Positions 36,710 to 48,300 of a stretch of DNA of 64,000 nucleotides are shown here, piece by piece (within the stretch, counting starts at the first letter, position 1; the number at the start of each line of letters is the position of its first letter). Origin of the DNA: Gonocerus acuteangulatus (Eukaryota > Arthropoda > Insecta > Hemiptera > Coreidae); the NCBI GenBank assembly GCA_946811695.1, contig OX328124.1:30329648-30393647 (forward strand). The letters run 5' to 3'. A program made the position numbers and the translations under genes. The notes beneath the pieces were generated by a model that saw nothing but the letters and a program-made list of their open reading frames with translations, did no database searches and had not been told where the DNA came from.

Positions 36710-37170
36710 CAGGGCCGCCACATGGGGGGACAACCGGGTACAGTTGTCCCGGGCCCGGGCGCCGTGGCGGCCCGGGACGGACCTCGCTAATTGGAAAACA
36801 TGTATAGGTTATGAGCTTGTAAAAAGAATGGGGTCTAGAAATATAGACGAGCGTATCCCATATTTATTGGAATGGGATCTATATTTTTTTAATGTATATG
36901 AACGACAAAACAAGTGCAGTCCCAGAATATTATATTTCATTAGGAGTCGTTATAAAAATTTAAGTACCGAAAGTGACCTTTTCTGCACCGATTGTCGGCT
37001 TTTATTCTCATTTCGTTCAAAACTCAAGATCAAAATAATTTTAAAATGTCCAAAGTCCTATATCAAAGTACTAGAATTTTCAGTCTGGCTCTGAGAAGTA
37101 GGGGCCCGGTTCTAAGAAATGGGGCCCCGTGATCTGGTCCCGGGCCCGGCTCTGAGATGTGGCGGCCCTG
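36710..37170. mobile_element. hAT-like MITE, second copy
   Basis: CAGGGCCGCCACA / TGTGGCGGCCCTG ends with a perfect 8-bp duplication, AGTGTTAG, at 36702-36709 and 37171-37178. The interior aligns with 3066-3478 through its whole length, plus a short duplicated segment near the right end. Confidence 0.9.
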
Positions 37171-37349
37171 AGTGTTAGTATGTAGTATTGCATGATAAGT
37201 ATTAGTAAAATGTATGGTATGACTTACATTTATTATCAGTATGGAGTGCACTCTTGGTTTGTAGTACTGTTAGTAGTAGGAGTTATATTTATAGTAATTA
37301 TTAAATGTACTCTTAGGATTAGTAATGCAATATAGTATTTCAAGGGTGT

Positions 37350-37660
37350 GTTGGGATTCGGCTCAAAGATAAAAACGTCGGACGCTAAGAGAAATCTATA
37401 TTCGGAACGTTTCGACTACTCTTTGGTAGCCTTCGTCAGCTAGATTAAAAAAAAAATTGTAGAATTACAAAGAATAATCATTAAACCAAATATAACACTA
37501 AATTAAATCCAAAAATAAATATAGATTATAAAAACAGTTTTTTTTTTTTTTACAAACACAACATTATAAAAAGTCAAGTGAACAAAAAGTTAGATTTCTG
37601 AGGCTTCTCCTCTTAGTCGAATCTAGCCATTCCTTGACTTCTTATCACCTCAATGGCTAA
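37350..37660 (-). mobile_element. Hammerhead-bearing element, diverged copy
   Basis: Same layout as 15249 and 59240. One end carries GGGATTCGGCT and the other a diverged inverted version followed by CTTATCACCTCAATGGCTAA, which is also found beside the 15249 element. The interior differs from the other copies. Confidence 0.6.
37393..37446 (-). ncRNA. Hammerhead-ribozyme-like motif
   Basis: On the minus strand CTGACGA is at 37439-37433. Stem II is GGCTAC / GTAGTC (one G-T pair). GAAA is at 37413-37410, the palindrome ACGT at 37410-37407, and the triplet GTT follows. Stem I pairs AATCTA (37446-37441) with TAGATT (37398-37393), a perfect 6 bp beyond an internal loop. Confidence 0.6.
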
Positions 37661-38000
37661 CTATCTTCATAGCATTATCACAATACAGTTTCACCAGATC
37701 TAAATTTCATCAAAATATTTTGTGTCAGTTTATCTAAAGTTTTAATTGGTTGCAGTTTTTTTTTTTAAATTTCATGTAACAGTAAAAAGAGTATTTTATT
37801 AAAACAATGTAAGAAAATGAAAAACATTGTTTTAGTGTTTACAAGAGCAAGAGAAAGAGGATGGAGTAATTTCCACTAAGGATACAATCAGTTTCCTGTT
37901 GTGGCACTTATAATCTTATATTACATCTCTTTGAACGTCAATATCTCTTTGACCAAGAATGATCAAACCCTACCAAATAACTGCTTCCATTTCTTAACTA

Positions 38001-38062
38001 AGGGCACTAGATATATAAACGGAACCGCGCTAAGATGACGCAGTTCCTGAGAGTCGGACTTT
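38001..38062 (-). repeat. Dispersed 65-bp hairpin repeat, copy 2
   Basis: About 85% like 1765-1827 by eye; the central GGAACTGCGTCATCTTAGCG is intact. Confidence 0.6.
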
Positions 38063-38457
38063 AATAAGATATCTACTTGTGTTTGTCGTAGTTAATGTTC
38101 AAGCTTGCAAAGCATCTGGCCTGGAGCAGTTCCGCAAGTACTCGTGCGTCACTTACTGACGTAAATCAGCAGATAGATGCAACACAAATATTTCATTCAA
38201 TTTCATTGGTTCAAGAAAAGTCTTTCTTTAGGTTCATTGGTAGCTATTGGGGATGCACTCATGAAAGAATTTTTGACACCTTAGTTTATGAATTTGTAAT
38301 TATTTACTAAAAAACTGTAATCTATAACATTATGTTCCAATTTATACTATCACCATTTGCTTTATAAATTCTAACTATTAATTAGACTAATTACTGTCCA
38401 ACAACAGTCAAACAATATTAATTGTTATTAAGGAGTCAAACAATATTAATGCATGTT

Positions 38458-38519
38458 TTTATTTTTTGTTAGCACCTGATGATGGCACATTTGTGTTGAA
38501 AGGCCTAGTGCAAAATAAA
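38458..38519 (+). ncRNA. Best hammerhead-ribozyme candidate of the window
   Basis: CTGATGA is at 38476-38482. One unpaired T follows, then stem II GGCAC (38484-38488) with GTGTT (38493-38497), using two G-T pairs. GAAA is at 38498-38501. Stem III is the 6-nt palindrome AGGCCT (38501-38506), followed by A at 38507, giving triplet CTA. Stem I pairs GCAC (38472-38475) with GTGC (38508-38511). Beyond a bulge, TTTATTTT (38458-38465) pairs with AAAATAAA (38512-38519). All invariant core bases are present. The palindromic stem III implies action as a dimer. Confidence 0.65.
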
Positions 38520-38651
38520 GAGAAAATTTGTGGGAAGACTGAATTTTGATTCACCCTCTGGAAAAATGTTATACTTGTTGGAATCATGTCTTGAAAATTG
38601 CTCAGGAGGAGCCAACGCAAGAATAGAATAATAACACTATTTTATTAAAGA

Positions 38652-39461
38652 CTAGCTGAATGCCCGTGCTTCGCTACGACTGATAAGAAGTTATTTTATT
38701 GCGTTAAATAATGTATATTTAAAATTAACGCTACTCTTTAATTGTGTGTAGTTTATTATTGCACGGTTCCTGTCGTGCTATTTGTTATTCATCAATTGAT
38801 AACTAATCAAAGTATAATGTTTCTTGACAATGGGGCGCTACGGACCAGTATCAACAAAAAGATAACCTAGAGATACACCGTTACCTACAGGTTACTAGCA
38901 ATAAGAGTTTAACCCGTACCGGTAGAATTTCGTTGTCAATAATAAATAGACGCTAAAATTTAAAAATTTATGTTTCTAAGATGTCATTTGGAAATACACA
39001 TTATGTTTGCGAGCATTATCAAGAAGTGTTCTGATGCGGGATGCTGATGGGTGAGGAGGCTGTGCAAGGGTTCAGGATAATATTACCTCGGATGGACCAT
39101 CACCATGTAAAGCGTAAACTCTAAGAGGGAAAAATCACAGTCCATTTCTAGTAATTCAAAATCTGCCATAATAGTAAAATTATCCGCAATACAAAATAAT
39201 ATTATGAAATAGACACAGTACAATAACAGATGTTCTGTTGTCGTCCTAGCAACTCATGCTGCCTAGGATTGCCTGCTCTAACCAACTAAAACTTCAACTC
39301 CTTCTAAAAATACGTAAAAATGCGAATATCAAAAAATCCTTTCTTAGCGAGTGTTTTCATGCCTAAGCAAAATTTCAAAATTTTCTGTCGAGTAGTTTGG
39401 GCTGGGCGATGATAGGTTAATGATTCAGTCAGTCAGTGGTATTTGACAAATATATAGTAGA
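38652..39461 (-). mobile_element. Helitron family H, tandem member 1
   Basis: On the minus strand it starts TCTACTATATATTTGTCAAA at 39461 and ends CTAG at 38652-38655, with the hairpin-forming 'cgtagcgaagcacggg' just before. A SINE-family-2 fragment (about 38860-38975) lies inside. It abuts the next Helitron with no base between. Confidence 0.85.
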
Positions 39462-40726
39462 CTAGCTGTTACCCGGCGTGCCATGCTACACCTACTTTCT
39501 GCATCTAGAAAAGCCTAAATAAATTAGAAACCAAATAAGTATTATTAAAATCTAATAACACTAATCTGTAACTGTTTCGAACCCGTGACCTCCCAACTGT
39601 GCGTCCTAGACGACTTTGACATCTAAGTCTAACGGTGTGGATTTAAAAAAAAAACATAAAGGCAGCAGCTGGTAGACGTTTTTGACCAGGCCTACGGCAA
39701 TCCCCTGATCAAGACCAACCTGTGTGCCCAGTTGATCAAAATTTGTGAATCGATGGGGGATTGTATAAAGAACAAACATACAGACAGACAGCTGGTAGAG
39801 GTTTTTGACCTAGCCTACGGCACTCTCCAGATTAGGATCTACCTATGTACCGAGTTTGGTCAAAATCGGTCGAACGGTTTGGATTTTTATAGGGAATAAA
39901 CATACACACAGACAGCTGGTAGATGTTTTTGACCTGGCCTACCCCACTCTCCAGATTCAGATCTGCCTGTGTACCAAGTTTAGTCAAAATCGGTCGAACG
40001 GTGTGGATTTGTATAAAGGACAAACACACAGACAGACAGCTGGTAGACGTTTTTGACTTAGCCTACGACACTCCCCACATTTTGATCTACATGTGTACCA
40101 AGTTTAGTCGAAATCGGACGAACGGTGTGGATTTGTATAAGGGACACAGACAGACAGCTGGTAGATTTTTTTTTACCTAGCCTGTTATCAAAATCGAATC
40201 ATTTTTGAGCGGATGAGGAACTACTTAATAATTCAAACCCCTCTAAAAGTTCTTAAACATTTGAATATCAAAAAAACCTTTCTTAGAGAGTGCTTACACT
40301 CTAAACGTATTTGTAATTGGTTCAGGATGTTATTACTTCGGATGGGCCATTATTACCAGGGCGTAAACTCTATGAGGGACAAATTCACATTTTATTTCTA
40401 GTAATTCAAGGACTGCCATCATAGTTAAAATTAACCTCAATTAAAAATAATACTATGAAATAGATAATGTAAGGTAACAGCTGTTCTGTTATCGTCCTAG
40501 CAACGCTTGCTGCCTAGGCTTGGCTGCTCTAGCCAACTAAAACTTTAAACCCCCCTAAAAATACTTAAAAATTCGAATATCAAAAAATCCTTTCTTAGTG
40601 AGTGCCTACGTTATATAGGGAGTGTCCATGCAAAATTTCAAAATTTTCTGTAGCGGTTTGGGGTGGGCGATGATAGGTCAGTGAGTGAGTCAGTGTGTGA
40701 GTGGTATTTGACAAATATATAGTAGA
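39462..40726 (-). mobile_element. Helitron-like element, tandem member 2
   Basis: On the minus strand it starts TCTACTATATATTTG at 40726. It ends with CTAG at 39462-39465, preceded by a different terminal segment (GGCACGCCGGGTAACAG). It therefore has a family H head but a different tail. The inside carries the minisatellite at 39666-40180. Confidence 0.75.
39666..40180. repeat. 123/124-bp minisatellite inside a Helitron
   Basis: CAGCTGGTAGA recurs at 39666, 39789, 39913, 40037 and 40155. Each unit contains 'gtacc.agtt..gtcaaaatcgg' and 'cgaacggtgtggat'. The same wording is common in tails of insect Helitron- and RTE-type elements. It is open across units in several frames, none credible as protein. 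Confidence 0.9.
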
Positions 40727-41856
40727 CTAGCTGAATACCCGTACTGAATACCGTCACGGCAGATAAGTAGTTATTTTATTGCGTTAAATAATGTTTCATT
40801 AAAATTAGGCTACTATACAATTCTGTGCAGTTTATTACAGCACGGTTCCCGCCATACTATATTTTATTCAATGGGCGTTAAAATTTAAAAGTTTATGTTT
40901 CCAAGAAGTCATATGGTAACACCCAATATATTTACGAGTATTACCAAGGTTATAGGCGGGGAGGCTGTGCAAGGGTTCCAGATATTATTACCTCGCCTGG
41001 AAAACCTAAGGATATGCCATTCATCACGGTTTGACCGGGACTGTCCCGGTATTTTGCAATTGTTTCGGTGTCCCGCCCAGTTTTATCAATGTCCCGGAAA
41101 AGGCTGTAAGATGTAAAAAGTAATGAATTCATGTTTATAAGAATCTTTTTTAAATCGGTTACTTTTCTACAATTAACATTTTTACTACTGCTCACAGTGT
41201 CAAACTACCTGCACAGCGCTGCCAGCTGCTAGACACTACTATTTGGCTCAGAGATTGTTTTAAGAAAATCAAGTAGCAAAAAAAGTTCCGTTCTTATTTT
41301 TAAGGTTTGGGTAGACTAACAGTTTAGGATTCCCCCTTCCCGTTAGTTGCTAGGCTTAAAACTCACCAACCATTTTGCTTATAATTTGTACTCTTTTTAT
41401 CCCCCCCCCCCCCCTGGTATGCCCATCCCATATTAATGTGTCTCGGTTTAACTCTCCAAAAATATGGCAAGCCTATCTGACGGGGACAGGCAGAAAAGAA
41501 ACGCAATTAAAACTCTATGAGGGACAGTTAATTTCTAGTAATTCAAGGTCTGCCATCATAGTGGAAATTAACCTCAATTAGAAATAAAACTATGAGATAG
41601 ATAATGTAAGGTAACAGCTGTTCTTTATCGTCCTAGCAACGCAGTCTGCCTAGGCTTGCCTACTCTAACCAACTCAAACTTTAAACCCCCCTAAAAATGC
41701 TTAAAAATTCGAATATCAAAAAATCCTTTCTTAGCGAGTGCCTACGTTATATAGGGAGTGTCCATGCAAAATTTCAAAATTTTCTGCCGAGCGGTTTGGG
41801 CTGGGCGTTGATAGATGAGTGAGTGAGTGAGTGGTATTTGACAAATATATAGTAGA
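40727..41856 (-). mobile_element. Helitron family H, tandem member 3
   Basis: On the minus strand it runs from TCTACTATATATTTGTCAAA at 41856 to CTAG at 40727-40730. At about 41020-41100 it contains a foreign block (GACCGGGACTGTCCCGG), which looks like the end of another DNA transposon, and a C run at 41401. Confidence 0.8.
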
Positions 41857-43646
41857 AGATTTATGAACTATTTTAGAATTAATATTAAAAATAAAAATTG
41901 TGTTAACGAATCCAAGTCTGTTAGCACTTGGCTGCTGTGGTTCGAAGTACCTTAATAAACAGTTCCTTTGGTAAGCCCCAAACCTCTTAAGCAGAAAGGT
42001 AGCCGCTATGGGAGGTTAGGTAATTTCCCCCTTTATAATAATCAATATAAAAATTGGGGCGTATATAATGGGGCCCCCGAAATGTTGATTTCATCGGTAA
42101 AATATGTATGTGAGACGGAAACCTTGCTGTTGGGATATCAGGATTTTTCACTTTTTTACGAAATCGACCGAGCTGATCAGACACAGCCCCTCCATTTACA
42201 TTAACAAAAACTATTAATGGAATTATTTAAAACTGACATTTCTCTGAAAAATTTAAATAAATGAATAAAATAATTAAATTAATTGAATGGAGCGGAAAAT
42301 GGTAGGTATATAACTTTGTTATTTCATATTATAATGCGAAAATGACGCCGCCCGAGTAAAGAAATGAGATCATGGGCCCCTCAATTGGCCCGTCTTCCTT
42401 GCCCCCCCCCCCTTCTCGGAGGCCCTAAACGAATTTACTTAAACGAATTTGGCCAGAACTTATATCTACCAAAGTAAACAATGCATCATTTCAGCGACAG
42501 TGACATAACACCGTCATCTTAGAATCTAGCGTAATAAATATTATTGATAAAGTGTATCTATAGTTCAAGTTAATATTGTAAATATAGTGCTCTAACAATT
42601 GTTTATATAAAATAAAACTACATATTCTCATTTGATTGTAATAAAATGTAAGATGGGCGAACCCGCCATGTTTCTTTACCACTCAATCATTAGATTCCCA
42701 GAAAGACTCCATACATCCTGAACTCCAGCCTACCCTATCCAGCATATCGGGAGCAACGCCATTCTCACCTTCCTCTTCTTCTAGGCACATATAGCCTAGT
42801 TTATGGGGGCCTCAGATTGGGTTCCAGCAAACAATAATCCCCCCTGAAGATTTTTTTTTCACTGAAGAGTATAAAGAAACCACGTTGTCGACCTCGAAAA
42901 CCGGGGGGAGAAATTTTGGCATTCGAAAAGCCGCAAAATGTATTTGCTCGTATAAAGGGTCGGTGTTTGGTCATTCCCTTTTTCGAGCTGGCTGAAATTT
43001 TTGGACTCATTTATTGATGCTTTTCAATTATTAGGGAGAGGAGGTATACCTCTTTGGGTGCATCAATTCTTTTGATATATCAAAAGAATAGATGCACCCA
43101 AGCTGTAACCTGTTGAAAGTGGGCTCACAGTTTTTCGCAAAATTGTAAAAAAAATGTTGTTGTTTGGCTTGCGATTGCGGCAATTTTACCTGACCAAATT
43201 TGGACTTTACCAGCTCATTTGACTCAGAATTTAATGCTCTTTAATCCCTATTTGAAGTTTTTTTTTACGCAAAATCAAGTGTTCACAAATTAATACGCCC
43301 CCCTTCCGTTTCCACTCTTCGGCGCGCGTAGACTCCTGTTTACTAATTAATGAAGAAAAACTGAAAAATGTGCCAAAAGTTCTCTGCCGGCTTTCGACGT
43401 CGAAAACTTGGTTTCAGCATACTCATACTAGTATTTAAAAAAAAGTCTTTTAGGGGAATTATTGTTAGCTCGACAACCTCTATCTACTGGGCTATTATAA
43501 TACAGCTGTTGGAAGAGTAACTTGTTGAGTACTGCATGACCAGCACAACTGAATCTTCCTAATTATCCTTCAAATGGATAAATTACTGCCCCACAAATTG
43601 ATAAGAGTATCGGATAGTATTGAAGTATTTTAGCACATTTTACACC
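41857..43646. other. No gene seen; one strong hairpin
   Basis: 43055-43100 is a hairpin of two 23-nt arms (TGGGTGCATCAATTCTTTTG and complement) with one mismatch and almost no loop. A lone GGGGCGTATATAATGGGG at 42057 recalls the G/C-tract MITE. Nothing else is supported. Confidence 0.4.
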
Positions 43647-43648
43647 TA

Positions 43649-44938
43649 CGTGGGGTGATCAAAAAGTTCCAGGACTGATTTTTTATTAATTTATTTAAAA
43701 AATCTACAGGCTATTGGACGTCGTCCCCTTCAAAGTACTCTCCTTGGGAAGCTATACATTTTTCCCAACGATGTTTCCACTGCGTGAAGGACTTTGAGAA
43801 ATCATCTTGTGAAATGGTGTTTAGCTGCTCCAGCGATTTTTCTTGAATGTCATCTACGGACTCAAATCTCTTTCCCTTCATGGGTCTCTTGAGTTTTGGA
43901 AACAAGAAAAAGTCTGCAGGGGCAAGGTCAGGTGAATATGGAGGCTGGGGAATGATCGCGAATGAGCAGTGCGGAATGAACAGGCGCATTGTCATGATGC
44001 AGGAACCACTCACCGCTCCGCCACAACTCTGGTCTCTTCCTCCTTATTGCCTCGCGCAAATTTCTCAGGGTTTGAAGATAACGAAAGCGGTTAATGGTCT
44101 CACCTCGTGGAAGAAATTCATGGTAAACAACACCCTTCCAGTCAAAAAAAACAGTAAGCATGACCTTGACGTTTGATTTGACCTGACGTGCTTTTTTGGG
44201 GGTTGGGGAGGATTTTGTCTTCCAATGTGATGACTGGACCTTCGTTTCGACGTCGTAGCCATAAACCCACGTTTCATCTCCAGTAATGACTTGTTTTAAC
44301 AAGTTTTCATTGTCATTTGCCATTTCAAGAAGTTCCTGACAAACTTGAACTCTGTGTTGTTTCTGCTCCTCAGTCAACAGTCTCGGAACAAACTTTGCAG
44401 CCACCCTTCTTATCTGCAAATTTTCTGTTAAAATTTGTTGACACGAACCAAATGAAATGTTCAATTCTTCAGCCATATCACGAATGGTTAGTCGACGATT
44501 AGAACGCACGAGACTGTTCAATCTTGCAACATGATCGTCATCAGTCGAAGTTGATGGGCGCCCTGAACGAGAATCATCTTCACACGATGTCCTTGAACCT
44601 TTTGTACCACTCATGACACCTTGACTGACTCAGACATTCATCACCGAAAGCCACTTGCAACATTTGAAAAGTTTCAGTAAACGTTTTACCCAACTTCACA
44701 CAAAACTTTACGCAAACGCGTTGCTCTTCCTTTTCATTCATTTCAAGAAATCGCCGAACACAAAAAACTTTTTTTACGAACACAGCAGTAACTTTACAAT
44801 GAAGAAGGTTATCAACAATCTGAATAAACAGCTGAGTTCAGGAAGAGTCACGATAAACAATGCTGCCAACCGCACTGCTCTATGACACTCCATTGCCGCG
44901 CAATCTAAACAGTCCTGCAACTTTTTGATCACCCCACG
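43649..44938 (-). mobile_element. mariner transposon, full length, inactive
   Basis: The element is 1290 bp between TA duplications (43647-43648 and 44939-44940). The inverted ends CGTGGGGTGATCAAAAAGTT run about 29 bp with one internal mismatch. The length is that of a typical mariner. The near-identical ends suggest recent insertion even though the transposase is broken. Confidence 0.95.
43711..44741 (-). pseudogene. mariner transposase, two frame breaks
   Basis: Three overlapping frames together cover a usual mariner transposase (about 345 aa). The first, from ATG at 44741, has the helix-turn-helix (KLGKTFTETFQMLQVAFGDE and CHEWYKRFKD). The second, down to about 43950, has RSGRPSTSTDD, a second HTH (SLVRSNRRLTIRDMAEELNI), the first catalytic Asp in VITGDETWVYGYD, and the second in FLHHDNAPVHSALL. 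The third has YSPDLAPADFFLFPKLK with the third Asp, and ends EGDDVQ. The frame shifts at about 44595, and again at about 43970 with loss of several codons after HSALL. All three catalytic aspartates are still encoded, but never in one frame. Confidence 0.93.
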
Positions 44939-44940
44939 TA

Positions 44941-47640
44941 TCGTATTGCGTACAATACAACATAATATCAGCTATTACGCATACTCTAGGAAAATAAAGA
45001 ATAACTTTGTTAGGTGTGTAATGCTGGATTGTATAATATCTGAGTAATGGTCCAAGATAGTTTGCTATCACCACAAGATAACTAGAGCATAGTGAGAAGC
45101 ACAATCTTATCGTGTTTTATCTCAAGCTGATTATGAATACCCGAATTTATAACTCATAACTCCCTTTATTGAAATGTAAACACAAATTACTTCTTCGCTT
45201 TCTTTATGTAAACCTCTGTATGAAACATTTAAATAAGTTTATATTGTTATTTTATCTCATTTTTTTGCTACTTTTACACTTAACTAATAGTTAAATGCTT
45301 TGATTCTTACATAACTTTAAATTTTAGTAAGATTCAAATAAAAAACGTGTTTACCAACCACTTTTATTTAAATTTATTTAAATGGTACATAGATTAGGAT
45401 GGTGAACATTTATTTAAATTTTGACTCATCTCCAATTATAGATTGGAAATAGGGTCAATCTATATCAAGTGGTCAAAGGTGGTTGCTTGATAATTTTAGA
45501 AAAATTTGATATTTACAATATTTTGTATTTTACTTAACAAAGATAAAATGTTTTAAAACAACAAAAAAAGAGTTATTAAAAGTAATAAGTTCACAAATAA
45601 CAACATTTTAATAAATTATTCAAGTTTACGCATTGCTAAATAGGCGCCAAAAATTCATAGCAACGAAAGTACTCATATATACAGGTTGAAATTTTTACAG
45701 TAGATTTGTGTTGTTGAAATTTTTACAGTACATTTTTTTGTATATGTTACAACTGAGTATAACATATACAAAAAAATGGATTTTTATGAAGACCCCACCA
45801 GAGATATTAAAGCCTAAAGATATCAAAAATTGCAAACATTTTAAGTTTAAAAATTAATACAAAAATAACGTAACAAATGTCAGGGTTAAGAGTACTTTTA
45901 ATACAAACTACTTAGTTAGGTTTATTATCATGCCAAAAATCAACTTAGGCTTTTGGGAAATTAGAACAGTTGTTTTCCATGGCAGCTTTCAGGTATTGGA
46001 CTTTAAAATATTCAAATAGTGAATAAGTCATAAAATATAGAGCAGACTGAATGGAAAACAATGGTGTCTGAATTAGTAGTCTATAACTTACCGGTCCTGA
46101 GAAAATGAGTTTTCCGTAAGATCACATGAACTCAAAAATCAAAGAACGAAACAAACATGGCTGCCATTGTCAAACGGTTGACTCTACAATAATTTTAAAT
46201 ATTGTTTTAAACTAATGATTCCATATGTAATTCATGGTAAAAATATAAATTTTTTTCTAGAATGGTCAAACAAACAGATTATTTTTTTCTGCACCATTTC
46301 GGACGGATTAACTCAATACCTATTATATAAGAAGTGTTATTTCTTTTACCTTGGTTTTAATTTTTCGGTGTATAATTGAAAAGTAGAGAATGCATATTTG
46401 GTGACATGACACATTTTTTATTCCTTCTCCTTGCAAATGAATATAAATACAAACAAAAGTTCGACTCGCAGGAATCTGCGTCATCTTAGCGCGTTTCCCT
46501 TCTTAGCCCTAGTGTCATTTGAAATGTTTATAATAGAAACACTTTTGATTTTTCATGACAAATTTAAAATGAAATCACAAAGAGAAGATTTTAGGCGCCA
46601 CAACAGGAAACTGACAGCATCCTAGGTAAAAAGTGTTACAAATACGATTCTCATTTTCTTACCTCGTTTTACTAAAATACTCATTTTACTGTTATATATA
46701 ATTAACAGCCAATTAAAAACGAAGGCCAACACACAAAAAAATTTTTTCAAAAGAACGAAACCGATAGTTTTAGGCACTTATTTCTCGGATTGAGATAGTC
46801 CCGTCCAAAATTACTTCAGAACTTTTTTTTTTAGAGAATTTTGTAAGCTTTTGAATGTTCACCTTCCAATTACACGATTTTCCAATCGTTTTCGAGATAT
46901 TTTCGAGATTCCAAACTTTACATACCTGTTAACAAAATATTGTTTCCAAATACTTTTTTAACTCCAAACGCAACCAAAATTTAAAAATCTAGATGAATAT
47001 AAAACGTCTGGAACCATGTTCCACTGAATCAATCGTTCCTGTATACCTGAACTAAAATTGGTTAAAAAAACTAACTTTATCCACTTTTCTCAAAACCGTT
47101 ACAGGTATAGTCTTGAAAATGGTTTCATTCGCTTCCCTACGTTACAGAACCTTTAAAAAGTGTTAACAACTAATAAAGCCACCAGAAATTGTATACGAGC
47201 AGTCACGTGACATTGTGCAGGGATACTCACGTGACATTATCTTGAGATATTGGAAAGACATTGTCCTAGTACTGCCATGATTCTATTTTCAGCGTCCACA
47301 CTCGAGAAACAATTTGCTCGACAGAAAGGGAAGACCCTAGAAATTATTCCCTGGTGTTTAATTTCAACTAATAACGAAAGAGGAAGCTTTCAACTAAAAT
47401 TTAATAGAAAAAAATTGAATAATCAAATATTTTCATTAATTTATGAAAGATGAATAGATCTTATGAATATTTATTTATTGGTTTTAAGAGCTCGCAAACA
47501 TAGCGACTTGCTCCTTTTTAATGTTGGCGGTAGAAACCACTCTCGTTATCGTAAAAGACCAAATTCAGAACGTTAAGAGTTTTGGGGAAATTCAAATGAC
47601 TCTTTTGTTTAACTTTGACACTCTTGTGTCAAATTTTTAC
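44941..47640. other. AT-rich, no gene; hairpin and repeat copy inside
   Basis: 45731-45778 is a hairpin with arms of about 19 nt (CATTTTTTTGTATATGTTA). 46740-47150 resembles Helitron internal sequence ('cgttttcgagatattttc'). There is no credible coding frame. Confidence 0.35.
46458..46520 (+). repeat. Dispersed 65-bp hairpin repeat, copy 3
   Basis: Contains TCGACTCGCAGGAATCTGCG and 'tcatcttagcgcg', matching copies at 1765 and 38001 in the opposite orientation. Confidence 0.55.
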
Positions 47641-47731
47641 GCATCAACTACTTTCCTTCTTAAAGTTTAAGGACTGTGTCCAATACTACACTTCACGTTA
47701 AGTCATACATGTTTTAATAAATTCTGCTGTG

Positions 47732-47956
47732 CTAAATGAAATTGTAAATATTTGAGTCTTTAAGGTGAGTGAGAATTGTGTTAAAGTGTGGGCTGTTATC
47801 TGTCAAAATTTCGTTCATGTCGTGTGGTAAATTTAGTCTGTCTCGTTCTTTGCAATCAGCCAGTATGTGTTTTATAGTCAAGTTTGCGTTGCATATGGCG
47901 CAAACTGGTATGAGTAGATCCTCTTCGAACTTCTCATGAATAGATCCTCGGTCAAA
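47732..47956 (-). pseudogene. C-terminal fragment of a non-LTR retrotransposon polyprotein
   Basis: 74 codons are open on the minus strand, ending at TAG (47734-47732). The sequence CAICNANLTIKHILADCKER followed by DRLNLP is the C-x2-C...H-x4-C knuckle with the 'T.kHiL..C...R' wording found at the C-terminus of LINE ORF2 proteins of the I/Jockey groups. The frame then runs out as ILTHLKDSNIYNFI. Reverse transcriptase is absent, so the copy is 5'-truncated. It is missed by ATG-based searches because no long ATG frame exists. Confidence 0.75.
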
Positions 47957-48300
47957 GAATTGACAAAAGAAACACTGACTCTAAAGTTAGTATTATTATT
48001 TTTTTTTTTCAATTTTGAGTGAGAATATTAAAGGAATTGTTAATAATGTTGAATTAACCAGATTGTAGATTAATTCAAAAATCTATGTTTCAAATTGTGT
48101 CATTCATCCATATGCGATTGCATCTCAGCCTTGTCTTTAGAATGAATTGAAACATTTTTCACACGGTTTTTATTCATTCAAGCTAAAGATACACATTTTG
48201 ATTAGGCTTGGAATAGAGCAAATATTACACGAAAAAATATTTTCTTCACAGACAAGAGAAGTCTTGTACTTTTCTTATACTTTTTTAGATATTACAAAAA

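Noticed and set aside
43847..44502. Plus-strand open frames in the mariner
   Set aside because: Antisense shadows of the transposase.
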